The notes: a model not told the origin generated them from the letters alone. Counted from the stretch's first letter, positions 20,511 through 29,959 are shown. The stretch is DNA of 64,000 bases from Nonomuraea aurantiaca (GCF_020215705.1 NZ_JAIWNB010000007.1:347416-411415), one strand, 5' to 3'. Translations and numbers: made by a program.

Positions 20511-21737
20511 TCAGAAGGACAGCCCTCCCCACGGCTTCGGACTCCACGCCATGGCGGCGTCGAGCCTGCGCACCGAGCCCGCCGAGTGCTCGCGCAGCAG
20601 CCCCGCGTCGAGCTGCGCCGAGAGCAGGCCGTCGCCCATGTACGCCGAGCCGAGCGAGGAGACCCGCAGCGACAGGTCGGGCTCGTCCTCCACCGGCTTG
20701 CACTCCGCGCCGGAGGTGTCGGCGCTGAGCCGCCAGCGGCGGGCGTTCCACGGGCACACGTCGTCCTCGACCTCGATCACCACGTCGACGGCCGACGAGT
20801 ACGCCCGCGAGGTCAGCGCCCGGTCCACCTCCACCAGGCGTACCCACAGCTCGTCGGTGCAGGTCGCCCGCAGCTGCCGTGGGTCGGCGAGCAGCGCGAG
20901 GAGCGCGTCGTCCACCGCCCGGCTGCCCTCCACCCGGGAGACCAGGTCGCGGTCGAGCAGGCCGCGCCACAGCAGCGCGCGGGCGGCGGGGTCGGTCGCC
21001 TCGAGCTCCACCAGCTTCAGCAGGCCGTTGGACATACCGTTGTCGTCCCAGTCCGCCTTGACCCTGAACAGCGCGTAACCGCGTACGCCCCGGTCATCCT
21101 CGGCGATCACCGAGCGGAGCGCCCCGTCCCCGTGCCGGTCGAACTCCTCGTCGGCGAGCTGAGCATCCCAGAAGTGCTTGTTGCGGAGATAGCGCCCGGG
21201 GCGGTCGGTCACGACGGAGGCGAACAGCCGCTCGAACTCGGCTCTGGCCTCGGCCGGCTTGGCCACCCTGAGGCGCAGCGCGGGATCCGTGGGGGCGTTC
21301 GCCACGAAGGCCGAGCCGTGCTTCGCGATGCTGAATCCCATCTCGGTGGACGCCCTGCCGTACCCGAACCTGCCGTAGATGACGGACTCGGAGGCGTACA
21401 GGGCGGCGACGGACTCGCCCCGATCGCGTACGTCGGACAGCTGCCTGCGCATCAGGCTCGACAGCACGCCGCGGCGGCGGTGGGAGGGGAGCACGCTGAC
21501 GGCCGTCACTCCCGCGACGGGGATCTGCGCGCCGGGGACCGTCATGGTGAAGGAGAAGACGGCGGTGACACCGGCCATGACATCGCCGTCGAACGCGGCG
21601 AGCGTCCGATCGAACTCGGTCTGCGCTTTGGCTCGTTCGAACACCTGGGGATGGGGCGTCCAGTTGAAGCCTTCGGAGAGCACATCGGCGAACTTCGGCC
21701 ACTCGGCCTCGTCCACCGGACGGATCGGATACGTCAT
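20511..21737 (-). CDS. Eis-like GNAT N-acetyltransferase
   Basis: A 408-residue protein with the Eis layout: an N-terminal GNAT fold with the acetyl-CoA loop VLPSHRRRGVLSSLMRRQ, a second GNAT-like region, and a C-terminal sterol-carrier-like domain. The chain ends in Phe (WGGLSF), whose free carboxylate serves as base in Eis proteins. Members acetylate amines, including aminoglycosides in mycobacteria; the substrate here is unknown. It runs opposite to the PP2C gene, from which it is separated by about 120 bases. Confidence 0.9.
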   Translation of the reverse strand: MTYPIRPVDEAEWPKFADVLSEGFNWTPHPQVFERAKAQTEFDRTLAAFDGDVMAGVTAVFSFTMTVPGAQIPVAGVTAVSVLPSHRRRGVLSSLMRRQLSDVRDRGESVAALYASESVIYGRFGYGRASTEMGFSIAKHGSAFVANAPTDPALRLRVAKPAEARAEFERLFASVVTDRPGRYLRNKHFWDAQLADEEFDRHGDGALRSVIAEDDRGVRGYALFRVKADWDDNGMSNGLLKLVELEATDPAARALLWRGLLDRDLVSRVEGSRAVDDALLALLADPRQLRATCTDELWVRLVEVDRALTSRAYSSAVDVVIEVEDDVCPWNARRWRLSADTSGAECKPVEDEPDLSLRVSSLGSAYMGDGLLSAQLDAGLLREHSAGSVRRLDAAMAWSPKPWGGLSF

Positions 21738-21855
21738 CCGTCCACCGTAGGAGCGGGCAAAGGGGGAGGGCCACCCAATATACGTGCTTAATGATCAAGG
21801 CCTTGGTCAAGTGGGCTGCCCAAAGGGAGGCCAGAGCGCTACAGTCAGGCGCATC

Positions 21856-22971
21856 ATGAGTTCCCGTTCGGCGCTGCAGATACCGCCACGGCTCCGCGCG
21901 CTCCTGGTGCGGGTGCCGTTTCTGGTGTCCGCCGTCCGGTTGCTCAGGAGGGGCTCCTTGGCCCGAGACCGCAACCTGCTGGTCACGCTGACGATGCTCA
22001 CGCTCGTCATCGGACTGCTGGCCGCGCAGATCTCGACCGAGTGGTTCTCGCCCTCGCTGCTCATCCTCGTCCTCCTGGTGGGCGGCCTGCAGCTCCGGCT
22101 GAACAGCCTGATCAAGCTGCTCATCGCGGTGGCCATCTCGCTCGGCTATATCGCCGGCACCCTCGGGGTCGGCCAGATCGGCCTCGGGCTCATGGTGACG
22201 ATCGGCTTCACCACGGTGCTGGCCGTGCTGATGGCCCGCACCCGGGGCAAGCTCGGCGTGCAGGGGCTACGCGGCGACGCCATGCTGCTGGAGCTGCGCG
22301 ACCGGCTCAGGAGCCAGGGTGAGCTGCCCCCGCTGCCCAAGGACTGGGGCGGCAAGGTCGTGCTCAAGCAGGCCGGCGGCTCCTCCTTCGGCGGCGACTT
22401 CCTGGTCTCCATGCGCGACGCGGACAAGGTGGAGATCGCGCTGGTCGACGTGTCGGGCAAGGGCGTCGACGCGGGCACCAGAGCGCTGCTGCTGTCCGGC
22501 ACGTTCGGCGGGCTGCTCGGCTCCGGCGTCGACTTCCTGCCCGCCTGCAACACCTACCTGCATCGTCAGCGCGGCGACGAGGGGTTCGTGACGGCCGTGC
22601 ACGTACGCCTCGACCTGGCGACGGGCGACTACACGATCACCTCGGCCGGCCACCCGCCGGTGGTCAAGTTCGACGCGGGCACGGGCAACTGGCAGGTCGC
22701 CACGGCCAAGGGCGTCGTCCTCGGCGTGGTCCCCGACCTGCACTGCGAGCCCGACAGCGGCACCCTGCGCAAGGGCGACGCGCTGCTGCTCTACACCGAC
22801 GGGCTGATCGAGCAGCCCGGGCGCGACATCGACGCCGGGCTCGACAAGCTGCTCGGCGAGGCGGAGCGGCTGCTGCCCTCGGGATTCCGTGACGGCGCCC
22901 GGGCCCTGGTCAACGCCATGGCGTCGGGTCACAACGACGACTGCGCGCTGGTGCTCATCTGGCGTCCGTGA
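21856..22971 (+). CDS. Membrane PP2C/SpoIIE-type phosphatase
   Basis: A 371-residue protein with four or five membrane helices (about 40-150), followed by a PP2C/RsbU domain. The metal-binding acidic residues fall in GGDFLVSM, DVSGKGVDAG, LLYTDGLIE and GHNDDCALVLI. Such enzymes dephosphorylate anti-anti-sigma factors in partner-switching systems. No sigma or STAS gene is adjacent, so its target is unknown. ATG 21856 is preferred to the in-frame ATG at 21784, which would add an unconserved leader. Confidence 0.88.
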   Translation: MSSRSALQIPPRLRALLVRVPFLVSAVRLLRRGSLARDRNLLVTLTMLTLVIGLLAAQISTEWFSPSLLILVLLVGGLQLRLNSLIKLLIAVAISLGYIAGTLGVGQIGLGLMVTIGFTTVLAVLMARTRGKLGVQGLRGDAMLLELRDRLRSQGELPPLPKDWGGKVVLKQAGGSSFGGDFLVSMRDADKVEIALVDVSGKGVDAGTRALLLSGTFGGLLGSGVDFLPACNTYLHRQRGDEGFVTAVHVRLDLATGDYTITSAGHPPVVKFDAGTGNWQVATAKGVVLGVVPDLHCEPDSGTLRKGDALLLYTDGLIEQPGRDIDAGLDKLLGEAERLLPSGFRDGARALVNAMASGHNDDCALVLIWRP

Positions 22972-23122
22972 CGAATCACACGGGTCAAGCGGTGAACAAG
23001 GTCACTGGCAGCGCTTGATCGACTTTGAGATGCTCGAAGAGTTCACCACTCCGGGTCCCGGCGGAGCGGCGCGGCTTCACCGGGATCCGGTCTTATGGTG
23101 GGGCTTCGTCTTGGTGGGGGCT

Positions 23123-23722
23123 TCACAGCCAGCCTGAGTCGCTGGCGATGCGTACCGCGTCGAGGCGGTTGCGGGCCCCCGTCTTGCACATGATGCGCGA
23201 CAGATGGTTGCGTACGGTGCCCACCGACAGGAAGAGCTGGTCGGCGATCTCCGTCGAACGGGCCCCGCCCGCCGCGATCCGCAGCACGTCGAGCTCGCGC
23301 CTGGTCAGCGGGTTGACGACCGACTGCAGGGCGGCGATCGCCAGGTCGGAGTCGACCGCGCGGCGCCCGGCGGCGACCAGCCGCAGGCCCTCGGCGAGCT
23401 GCTCGGGCGCGACGTCGAGGCTCATGAACCCGAGCGCGTGCGTGGCGAACGCCCTGCGCACCTGACCGGGATTGGGCTGCGCCGACAGGATGAGTACGTG
23501 ACAGCCCTTCTCGCGCAGTCGCGCCGCGGGGAACAGGCCGCCCCCGCCGGGCAGGTCCAGATCGACGATCGCCGTGTCGGGCGCGCACGCGGCCGCCGCG
23601 GGCAGGACGCCGTCCGCGTCTCCCACCTCGGCCACCACCTGCAGGTCGGGCTCCGCGTCGAGCGACGCCACCAAGCCGCGCCGGACCAGCGGCAGATGCT
23701 CGGCGACCAGAATCCGGATCAA
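23123..23722 (-). CDS. NarL/LuxR-type response regulator
   Basis: About 199 residues. The receiver domain has the phospho-acceptor Asp in AIVDLDLPG. The C-terminal LuxR helix-turn-helix is NPLTRRELDVLRIAAGG...TVRNHLSRIMCKTGARNR. No sensor kinase lies nearby, so it is an orphan. TTG 23722 is chosen because GGAGG sits eight bases upstream and the protein then starts directly with IRILVAEHLP; ATG 23740 is an in-frame alternative. Confidence 0.88.
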   Translation of the reverse strand: MIRILVAEHLPLVRRGLVASLDAEPDLQVVAEVGDADGVLPAAAACAPDTAIVDLDLPGGGGLFPAARLREKGCHVLILSAQPNPGQVRRAFATHALGFMSLDVAPEQLAEGLRLVAAGRRAVDSDLAIAALQSVVNPLTRRELDVLRIAAGGARSTEIADQLFLSVGTVRNHLSRIMCKTGARNRLDAVRIASDSGWL

Positions 23723-23879
23723 GGCTCCCACCTCCGTCATCCCCCAGAGTGATCGCCTGATCGCGTACTGTCAACGGAATGTGGCGCCGCGGCAAAGGGT
23801 GCGCACGCCATCGAGGTGTAATGACTTCGACTACTCTGGGGGCTGTCGGGACCTTCTGTCTGCCCTGGAGCGGGACTAG

Positions 23880-25184
23880 ATGAACTGGCTTTACCTCGCG
23901 GGGATCGTAGTCTTCCTGATCGGGCTGATGGCATCTGTCGCGTTGCACGAACTCGGCCACTTCGTGCCCGCCAAGATCTTCGGTGTCAGGGTGCCCCAGT
24001 ACATGGTCGGCTTCGGCTCGACCGCCTGGTCCATCCGGCGAGGTGAGACCGAGTACGGCATCAAGTGGATCCCGCTGGGCGGCTACATCCGCATGATCGG
24101 CATGCTGCCGCCACGGCCCGGCGACGATCCCACCAAGCTCAGGGGTTCCTCCACCGGCCCGTTCCAGGGGCTCATCGAGACCGCCCGCGACGCGGCGCAG
24201 GAAGAGGTGCGGCCGGGCGACGAGGAGCGGGTCTTCTACCGGAAGAAGTGGTGGCAGAAGGTCATCATCATGTCCGGCGGCCCGTTCATGAACTTCGTGC
24301 TGTCGTTCATCCTCTTCTCGGTCCTGCTCGTCGGCATCGGCCTGCCCGCGCTGACCCCGGTGGTGTCCCCGAAGACCAACACCTGCGTGATCCCGATCAG
24401 CGAGCAGCGCACCGACTGCCGCGCCGGCGACCAGCCGACGCCCGCCGCCAAGGCCGGCATGAAGCCCGGGGACCGGCTCGTCTCCTTCGGCGGCCAGAAG
24501 ATCACCTCCTGGGACGACGCCACCCGCCTGATCCGCTCGCACGGCGCCGGCCCCGTCGCCGTCGGCATCGTCCGCGACGGCAAGCCGATGACCCTCAACG
24601 TGACGCTCATCGCCCAGGACCGGCCGTCGCCCACCGACCTGAAGAAGATCGACAAGAACGTCGGCTTCCTCGGCGTCATGCCCACCGAGGTCAGGGAGCA
24701 GCAGAGCCTCGGCGTCGTGATCGGCTACATGGGCCAGCTCACCGCCCGGGTCGCCGACTCGCTGCTGAACCTGCCGCAGAAGATGGTCGGCGTGTGGCAC
24801 GCCGCGTTCTCCGGCGACAAGCGCGACCCCGAGGGCCCGGTCGGCGTCGTGGGCGCCGGACGTATGGGCGGCGAGATCCTCTCCTCCGACCTGTCGAGCG
24901 TGGAGAAGGTCGCCTTCCTGGTGAACCTGCTGGCCGGGTTCAACCTGGCGATCGGCATGTTCAACTTGATCCCGCTGCTGCCGCTCGACGGCGGCCACAT
25001 CGCGGGCGGGCTCTGGGAAGGCCTCAAGCGCGCTTACGCTCGCGTCACGCGGCGTCCCGAGCCCGCGTACGTGGACATCGCCAAGGTGCTGCCGCTCACC
25101 TATGCCCTGGCCTTCGCCATGATCATCATGGCCGGCCTGCTCGTCTACGCCGACCTGATCAACCCGCTCACGCTCACCGGCTGA
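23880..25184 (+). CDS. Site-2 intramembrane protease, RseP/Rip1 family (M50)
   Basis: A 434-residue membrane zinc protease. HELGH (23-27) lies in the first helix, and the third metal ligand is in NLIPLLPLDGG near residue 370. A PDZ domain spans about 170-250 between membrane segments, and a final helix lies near the C-terminus. It probably cleaves membrane anti-sigma factors in regulated intramembrane proteolysis. In mycobacteria the homologue sits between dxr and ispG; neither neighbour is present here. Confidence 0.93.
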   Translation: MNWLYLAGIVVFLIGLMASVALHELGHFVPAKIFGVRVPQYMVGFGSTAWSIRRGETEYGIKWIPLGGYIRMIGMLPPRPGDDPTKLRGSSTGPFQGLIETARDAAQEEVRPGDEERVFYRKKWWQKVIIMSGGPFMNFVLSFILFSVLLVGIGLPALTPVVSPKTNTCVIPISEQRTDCRAGDQPTPAAKAGMKPGDRLVSFGGQKITSWDDATRLIRSHGAGPVAVGIVRDGKPMTLNVTLIAQDRPSPTDLKKIDKNVGFLGVMPTEVREQQSLGVVIGYMGQLTARVADSLLNLPQKMVGVWHAAFSGDKRDPEGPVGVVGAGRMGGEILSSDLSSVEKVAFLVNLLAGFNLAIGMFNLIPLLPLDGGHIAGGLWEGLKRAYARVTRRPEPAYVDIAKVLPLTYALAFAMIIMAGLLVYADLINPLTLTG

Positions 25185-25338
25185 CCGGCGGGTCGGCACG
25201 AGCAGGCTCAGGGGGTCTGCCCGTCTCCGCGGTGCGCCAGGATGGCCTTGCCGGGCGCGGGCGCGCCCATCGACCCGCCGCCGACCGCTTCGGCGGCGGC
25301 AGGGTGGCCCGCTCGTCCTGGTTCAACGGGGCGAGGAT

Positions 25339-26301
25339 TTAGAACATCGAGATGTGCACGTGGTCGAAGTGGTTCTCGGTGATGCTGCCCCGGTCGGACA
25401 TCGAGCTCCACCCCGAGCCCTGGTTGATGCGCTGCTTCCAGATCACGTACTTGACCCCGAGCTTGTCCTTGTTCTCCAGCGCCCAGGCCGCGACGCGGTC
25501 GCCGAGTGCCTGGTGGGCCGCGCTGGGCATGGTGCCGCCGGTGCTCATCATGAAGTCGCACGCGCGCCCCAGCGGGTGCTCGCCGCCGCCGCCCGAGCGG
25601 AAGCAGCCCACCTCGTACGGCAGCGCGAAGTCCTTCTGGATCAGCCCGCGGATCACCCGCATCCGGGCGGTGATGTTGTCGGAGCCGGACGGCAGTTGTG
25701 GCGCCCAGCTGCCGTCCGAGCGGCGGCCGGGGCCGAACGGGATGAGGCCCTTCAGCTTCTTCTGGATGTCCTTGATGACGCCCTGCGCGTCGTCCCGCTG
25801 CTTGGCCACGGTGGTCGCGTCATCGCGGATCTTCGACTCGAGGGCGGTCGCCTGGTCCGCGGCCGCCTTCTTCTCGTTCCGGGCGGTGGCCACGCCCTGC
25901 ACGATCGCCTGTTGCTCGGCCGCGAGATGGGCCAGCAACGCCGCGCTGGAGGCATCGGTCGGGAGGGTGAGGTTCGGCAGCGCGCCGGTGCCGTTCTGGT
26001 ACTGCATGCGCGCGAGCTCAGAGGCGCGTTTCTGGGCTGTGACGAGCTGGGCCTCCGCCGTGGCCAGCCGTTTCTTGGTCGTTTCCGAGTCCTGTTTGGC
26101 CTTGGCCAGTTCGACCCGCTTGAGGTTGTAGGTCTCGATGAGCTTGTCGACCTTCTTGTCCAGCTGCTTCAGCTCCGCGCGGAGCTGGGCCTCGCTGGGC
26201 TTGGGGGCGGCAGCGGCGGGCGCGCCCGTGAAGGCGCCGAAGGCCATGGAAGCGGAGGTGATGAGCGCGATGGCAAGACTCGAGGGGGACGCAGCCGCCA
26301 C
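25339..26301 (-). CDS. Secreted coiled-coil protein with M15-like C-terminal domain
   Basis: A 320-residue exported protein. The signal peptide spans about 1-32 (AAAAA region). A long coiled coil follows (about 38-190, rich in Lys, Glu and Ala). The C-terminal domain carries the zinc pattern of LAS/M15 folds: EHPLGRACDF and HFDHVHIS. It resembles RipA-like wall-associated proteins with an ARB_07466-type C-terminal domain. It is likely to act on, or regulate, peptidoglycan hydrolysis. GTG 26301 follows a strong AGGAGAGG site. A c-di-AMP riboswitch lies in the leader, which fits wall-enzyme control. Confidence 0.85.
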   Translation of the reverse strand: MAAASPSSLAIALITSASMAFGAFTGAPAAAAPKPSEAQLRAELKQLDKKVDKLIETYNLKRVELAKAKQDSETTKKRLATAEAQLVTAQKRASELARMQYQNGTGALPNLTLPTDASSAALLAHLAAEQQAIVQGVATARNEKKAAADQATALESKIRDDATTVAKQRDDAQGVIKDIQKKLKGLIPFGPGRRSDGSWAPQLPSGSDNITARMRVIRGLIQKDFALPYEVGCFRSGGGGEHPLGRACDFMMSTGGTMPSAAHQALGDRVAAWALENKDKLGVKYVIWKQRINQGSGWSSMSDRGSITENHFDHVHISMF

Positions 26302-26314
26302 GAAGGGTTCCTCT

Positions 26315-26470
26315 CCCTATGCCGGCCGGGTTAGCTGACGGGTTCGGGCAGGGAGATGCCGCCTTACCACCTGAGTGGATTCACCCCAAGACGCGATGGG
26401 TCCCCGGCTCCCGGGCCACGCGCCCGGGATTAGGCCGGCACCGACGGTTTCGGTCGGTGCTGAACAGGGA
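26315..26470 (-). promoter_or_regulatory. c-di-AMP (ydaO/yuaA) riboswitch
   Basis: The leader of the coiled-coil wall-peptidase gene contains the conserved blocks of the ydaO class on the minus strand: CCGGGGA (26407-26401), TTGGGGTGAATCC (26389-26377), and GAACCCGTCAGCTAACCC (26345-26328), followed by the ribosome site. A GC-rich helix arm (CCCGGGCG with CGCGCCCGGG on the other strand, 26410-26430) and the pair CACCGAC/GTCGGTG (26438-26460) add structure. In actinobacteria this class controls resuscitation-promoting factors and NlpC/P60 or M15-like wall enzymes. Exact ends are estimates. Confidence 0.85.
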
Positions 26471-26475
26471 TATTA

Positions 26476-26504
26476 GTAGTAAAACCAAGGTCATGCGACT
26501 TCAA
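26476..26504 (-). promoter_or_regulatory. Tentative promoter of the riboswitch transcript
   Basis: On the minus strand TTGAAG (26504-26499) and TACTAC (26481-26476) are 17 bases apart, in an AT-rich stretch just upstream of the riboswitch. The match to the vegetative consensus is moderate. Confidence 0.35.
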
Positions 26505-26515
26505 GCAGAAACCAA

Positions 26516-27586
26516 TTAGAGATCTACCTGTGATTTAAGCATGCGTGCGGCTTCCTCCGGCAGGACATCGTTGACGAACGCGCCCATGGCCGACTCCGAG
26601 CCCGCCAGATACTTGAGTTTCCCGGGCGCCCGTCTGATGCTGAACAGCTCCAGGTGCAGATAGGCCAGGTCACGATCCTGCCGCACCGGCGCCTGGTGCC
26701 AGGCGGAGATGTACGGCATGGCGACGCCGAACAGCCCGTCGAGCGCCCGCAGCACGGATGTGTAGAGCGGGGCGAAGGCGGCGCGTTCCTCCTCCGACAG
26801 CGCGGCCAGGTCCGGCACCTGCCGGTGCGGATACACGTGCACCTCGAACGGCCAGCGGGCGGCGGCGGGCACGAACGCGGTCCACAACTCGTTGGCCGCC
26901 ACCACGCGCACCCCTGCGGCCCGCTCGGCCGCCAGCACGTCGGCGAAGAGGTTGCCGCCCCGGTGCCGGGCGGCCGCGCCGAGCTGGAGCTTGGTCCGCG
27001 GGGTCACGTAGGGGTAGGCGTAGATCTGGCCGTGCGGGTGCGGCAGCGTGATGCCGATCTCCTCGCCCCGGTTCTCGAAGCAGAACACCTGCTCGACGCC
27101 CTCGATCGCGGACAGCTCGGCCGTACGGTCGGCCCACGCCTCCATGACCAGGCCCACCTGCTCGTCCGAGAGCCGCGAGAACGACGACGAGTGCTCAGAG
27201 GTGAAGCACACCACCTCACACCGCCCCACCCCCGGCCGGACCTCACTCAGCCCCCCGACATCCTCATAAGTCCCGAAATTTCCGGAAAAAGAGGGGAAGC
27301 GGTTCTCGAACACCGCCACGTCATAGTCGTACGCCGGGATCTCCGACGACCTCGTCTCGGACGACGGGCACAGCGGGCACTCGTCGGCCGGAGGCAGGAA
27401 CGTACGCGTCTGGCGGTGCCCCGCCATCGCGATCCATTCCTCGGTGAGCGGGTCGTAGCGCAGCTCCGACGCCATCGGCCTGGGGTCGAGCGCCCGCCGG
27501 TCGATCGCGCTCCGGTCGGCGTCGTCGCGCCGGTCGAAGTAGATCAGCTCTCGGCCGTCGGCCAGGTGGGTGATGGTGCGTTTCAC
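26516..27586 (-). CDS. galT: Galactose-1-phosphate uridylyltransferase
   Basis: A 356-residue Leloir-pathway enzyme exchanging UMP between UDP-glucose and galactose-1-phosphate. The active-site HPHGQ is at 183-187, with His185 as nucleophile. CPLC (70-73) matches the zinc site. GTG 27586 overlaps the DeoR stop as GTGA and has GGAGGA upstream. galK and galE are not in the window on this side. The regulator-galT pair suggests sugar-induced expression. Confidence 0.95.
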   Translation of the reverse strand: MKRTITHLADGRELIYFDRRDDADRSAIDRRALDPRPMASELRYDPLTEEWIAMAGHRQTRTFLPPADECPLCPSSETRSSEIPAYDYDVAVFENRFPSFSGNFGTYEDVGGLSEVRPGVGRCEVVCFTSEHSSSFSRLSDEQVGLVMEAWADRTAELSAIEGVEQVFCFENRGEEIGITLPHPHGQIYAYPYVTPRTKLQLGAAARHRGGNLFADVLAAERAAGVRVVAANELWTAFVPAAARWPFEVHVYPHRQVPDLAALSEEERAAFAPLYTSVLRALDGLFGVAMPYISAWHQAPVRQDRDLAYLHLELFSIRRAPGKLKYLAGSESAMGAFVNDVLPEEAARMLKSQVDL

Positions 27587-28362
27587 TGCGAGTCCTCCGC
27601 GATGATCAGTTCGCCGGCGCGTTCGCCCAGCTCCATGCGTGCTTCCTCGGACAGTCCCGAGTCGCTGATGACCGCGTCGGCCTCGGTCAGATCGGCGATC
27701 GTGCTGATGCCGACCGTGTTCCACTTGGTGTGGTCGGCCGGGATGACCAGCCGGTGCGCCGCGTGCACCAGCTCCCTGTCGGTCTCCGACTCCAGCAGGT
27801 TGGGCGTGGTGAACCCGGCCCGCACACTCATCCCGTGCACGCCGAGGAACAGCGTGTCGACGTGCAGCCGCCGGATCGCGGCCACCGCGACCGGGCCGAC
27901 GAGGGCGTCGGACGGCGTGCGTACGCCGCCGGTCAGCACAACCGTGCGGTCGGCGCGCGGGTTGCGGTGGAAGACGTCGGCCACCGGGATCGAGTTGGTG
28001 ATGACCGTGAGTTCGGGAACCGAGATGAGGTGGTGGGCCAGGGCCCAGGTGGTGGTGCCTGCAGACAGGGCGACCGCGGTGCCGGGCCTGACGAACTGGG
28101 CGGCGCGTCGCGCGATGGCCTCCTTCTCCTGCTGCTGGCGGGCGGACTTGGCGGTGAAGCCCGGCTCCTCGGTCGAGCCGGGACCCAGCGCGGTCGCGCC
28201 GCCGTGCACCTTCTCCAGCAGCCCGCGCTCGGCGAGCACCTCGAGGTCGCGGCGGACCGTCATGTCGGAGACGCCGAGCTCGCGAACGAGGTCGGCCACC
28301 CGAACGCCGCCGCTGCTGCGCACGCGTTCGAGGATCGCCTGCTGGCGCTGCTGTGCGAGCAC
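27583..28362 (-). CDS. DeoR/GlpR-family transcriptional repressor
   Basis: A 259-residue regulator. The N-terminal DeoR helix-turn-helix is VRVADLVRELGVSDMTVRRD, followed by the GLLEKVHGGA wing and a sugar-phosphate-sensing DeoRC domain. GTG 28362 has GGAAGGAG seven bases upstream and is clearly better than the in-frame TTG at 28392. It is translationally coupled to galT and probably represses galactose genes until a sugar phosphate binds. Confidence 0.9.
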   Translation of the reverse strand: MLAQQRQQAILERVRSSGGVRVADLVRELGVSDMTVRRDLEVLAERGLLEKVHGGATALGPGSTEEPGFTAKSARQQQEKEAIARRAAQFVRPGTAVALSAGTTTWALAHHLISVPELTVITNSIPVADVFHRNPRADRTVVLTGGVRTPSDALVGPVAVAAIRRLHVDTLFLGVHGMSVRAGFTTPNLLESETDRELVHAAHRLVIPADHTKWNTVGISTIADLTEADAVISDSGLSEEARMELGERAGELIIAEDSQ

Positions 28363-28494
28363 GCCCCCGCTCCTTCCAACAGATTCCACCAAATTATGAC
28401 ACGGCTTTGTTGGGGAATGTTAGGTCGTACAGCTTGTGCGGTAGACCACAGCGCGAGACGTTGGGAACGCGGACCGATCACACTGGAGGTATCC

Positions 28495-28572
28495 ATGGCG
28501 AAGCGATCTCGCAAGACCAAGGCGCGCAAGAAGAAGAAGGCCAACCACGGCAAGCGCCCGAACGCGAACTGA
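28495..28572 (+). CDS. Ribosomal protein bL37, 25 residues
   Basis: A tiny, extremely basic protein (MAKRSRKTKARKKKK, then ANHGKRPNAN) with a strong GGAGG site six bases before its ATG. It matches the actinobacteria-specific large-subunit protein bL37, first seen in mycobacterial ribosome structures. It is a lone gene between divergent deoR and convergent trpB2. The ANHGKRPN ending is the family hallmark. Confidence 0.88.
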   Translation: MAKRSRKTKARKKKKANHGKRPNAN

Positions 28573-28621
28573 CCTGCCGACCGGCCGCGGTGACCTCCTT
28601 CACCCCGGCCGGTGCGACGGC

Positions 28622-29941
28622 TCAGCCCGGGAGACTGTGCAGGGCCTCGTCGATGCGCTCCTGCGGGAGCGGGTAGTCCTCCATGCGCCCCGACAGGTAG
28701 CGGTCGTAGGCGGCCAGATCGAAGTGTCCGTGCCCGCACAGCGCGGTCAGGATCACCTTCTCCTCGCCGCTCTCCCTGCACCGCAGCGCCTCGGCGATGG
28801 TCTCGGCCAGCGCGTGCGTCGGCTCGGGCGCCGGGACGATGCCCTCGGTACGGGCGAAGCGCACCCCTGCCTCGAAGCACTCGGTCTGCGACCTGGTCAC
28901 CGCCTCGAACAGGCCCAGCTCGTACATGTGCGACAGCAACGGCGACATGCCGTGATAACGCAGCCCACCCGCGTGGATCGGGTCGGGCACGAACCCGTGG
29001 CCCAGCGTGTGCATCTTGAGCAGCGGCGTCAAGCCCGCCGCGTCGCCGAAGTCATAGGCATAGACGCCCCGCGTGAACGACGGGCACGCCTCCGGCTCGA
29101 CGGCGCGCAACGTGACGTCGAGGTTCCCGGCCAGCTTCTCGCGCAGGAACGGGAAGGTGAGCCCGGCGAAGTTCGAGCCGCCTCCGGTGCAGCCGATGAT
29201 CAGGTCCGGCATCTCCTCCAGCTGGGCCAGCGCCTCCTCGCCGATGACGGTCTGGTGCATGAGCACGTGGTTCAGCACCGAGCCGAGCGCGTAGCGGGCG
29301 TCCGGGTTCGCGCCGGCCACCTCGACCGCCTCGCTGATCGCGATGCCGAGGCTGCCGGGTGAGCCGGGGTCGTCGGCCAGCACCTTGCTGCCCGCGCCGG
29401 TCATGGTCGAGGGGCTGGGGCACACCGTCGCGCCGTACACCTGCATGAGCGAGCGCCGATAGGGCTTCTGATCGTAGGAGGCGCGGACCATCCAGATCCG
29501 GCACTCCAGATCGAACTGCGCGCACGCGAACGCCAGCGCCGACCCCCACTGTCCCGCCCCGGTCTCCGTGGTGAGCAGCCGTACGCCTTCGCGGGCGTTG
29601 TAGTACGCCTGGGGGACGGCGGTGTTCGGCTTGTGGGACCCGGCCAGGGAGACGCCCTCGTACTTGTAGTAGATCCGCGCGGGCGTGCCGAGCGCCTTCT
29701 CCAGCCGACGCGCCCGGATCAGCGGGGTCGGCCGCCAGAGCCGGTAGACATCGAGCACCTCCTGGGGAATGGCGATGTACCGCTCAGTGCTCACCTCCTG
29801 GCCGATCAGCTCCATCGGGAACAGCGGCGCCAGGTCATCGGGTCCCACCGGCTGCCGGGTGCCCGGATGCAGCGGAGGAGGCGGCGGCGCGGGCAGGTCG
29901 GGCACGACGTTGTACCAGCTACTGGGAATGCCGGAGCTCAT
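28622..29941 (-). CDS. TrpB2-type tryptophan synthase beta-like enzyme
   Basis: A 439-residue PLP enzyme. PLP Lys104 lies in GSHKPNTA. TGAGQWGSA and the phosphate-binding CTGGGSNFAG loop are present. The long N-terminus (PTPLIRARRLE near 71-81) and total length match TrpB2 rather than TrpB1. TrpB2 makes tryptophan from serine and indole, often without a TrpA partner. No trpA or other trp gene is adjacent. Confidence 0.9.
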   Translation of the reverse strand: MSSGIPSSWYNVVPDLPAPPPPPLHPGTRQPVGPDDLAPLFPMELIGQEVSTERYIAIPQEVLDVYRLWRPTPLIRARRLEKALGTPARIYYKYEGVSLAGSHKPNTAVPQAYYNAREGVRLLTTETGAGQWGSALAFACAQFDLECRIWMVRASYDQKPYRRSLMQVYGATVCPSPSTMTGAGSKVLADDPGSPGSLGIAISEAVEVAGANPDARYALGSVLNHVLMHQTVIGEEALAQLEEMPDLIIGCTGGGSNFAGLTFPFLREKLAGNLDVTLRAVEPEACPSFTRGVYAYDFGDAAGLTPLLKMHTLGHGFVPDPIHAGGLRYHGMSPLLSHMYELGLFEAVTRSQTECFEAGVRFARTEGIVPAPEPTHALAETIAEALRCRESGEEKVILTALCGHGHFDLAAYDRYLSGRMEDYPLPQERIDEALHSLPG

Positions 29942-29959
29942 GACCTCAGTCTGCGCCGG

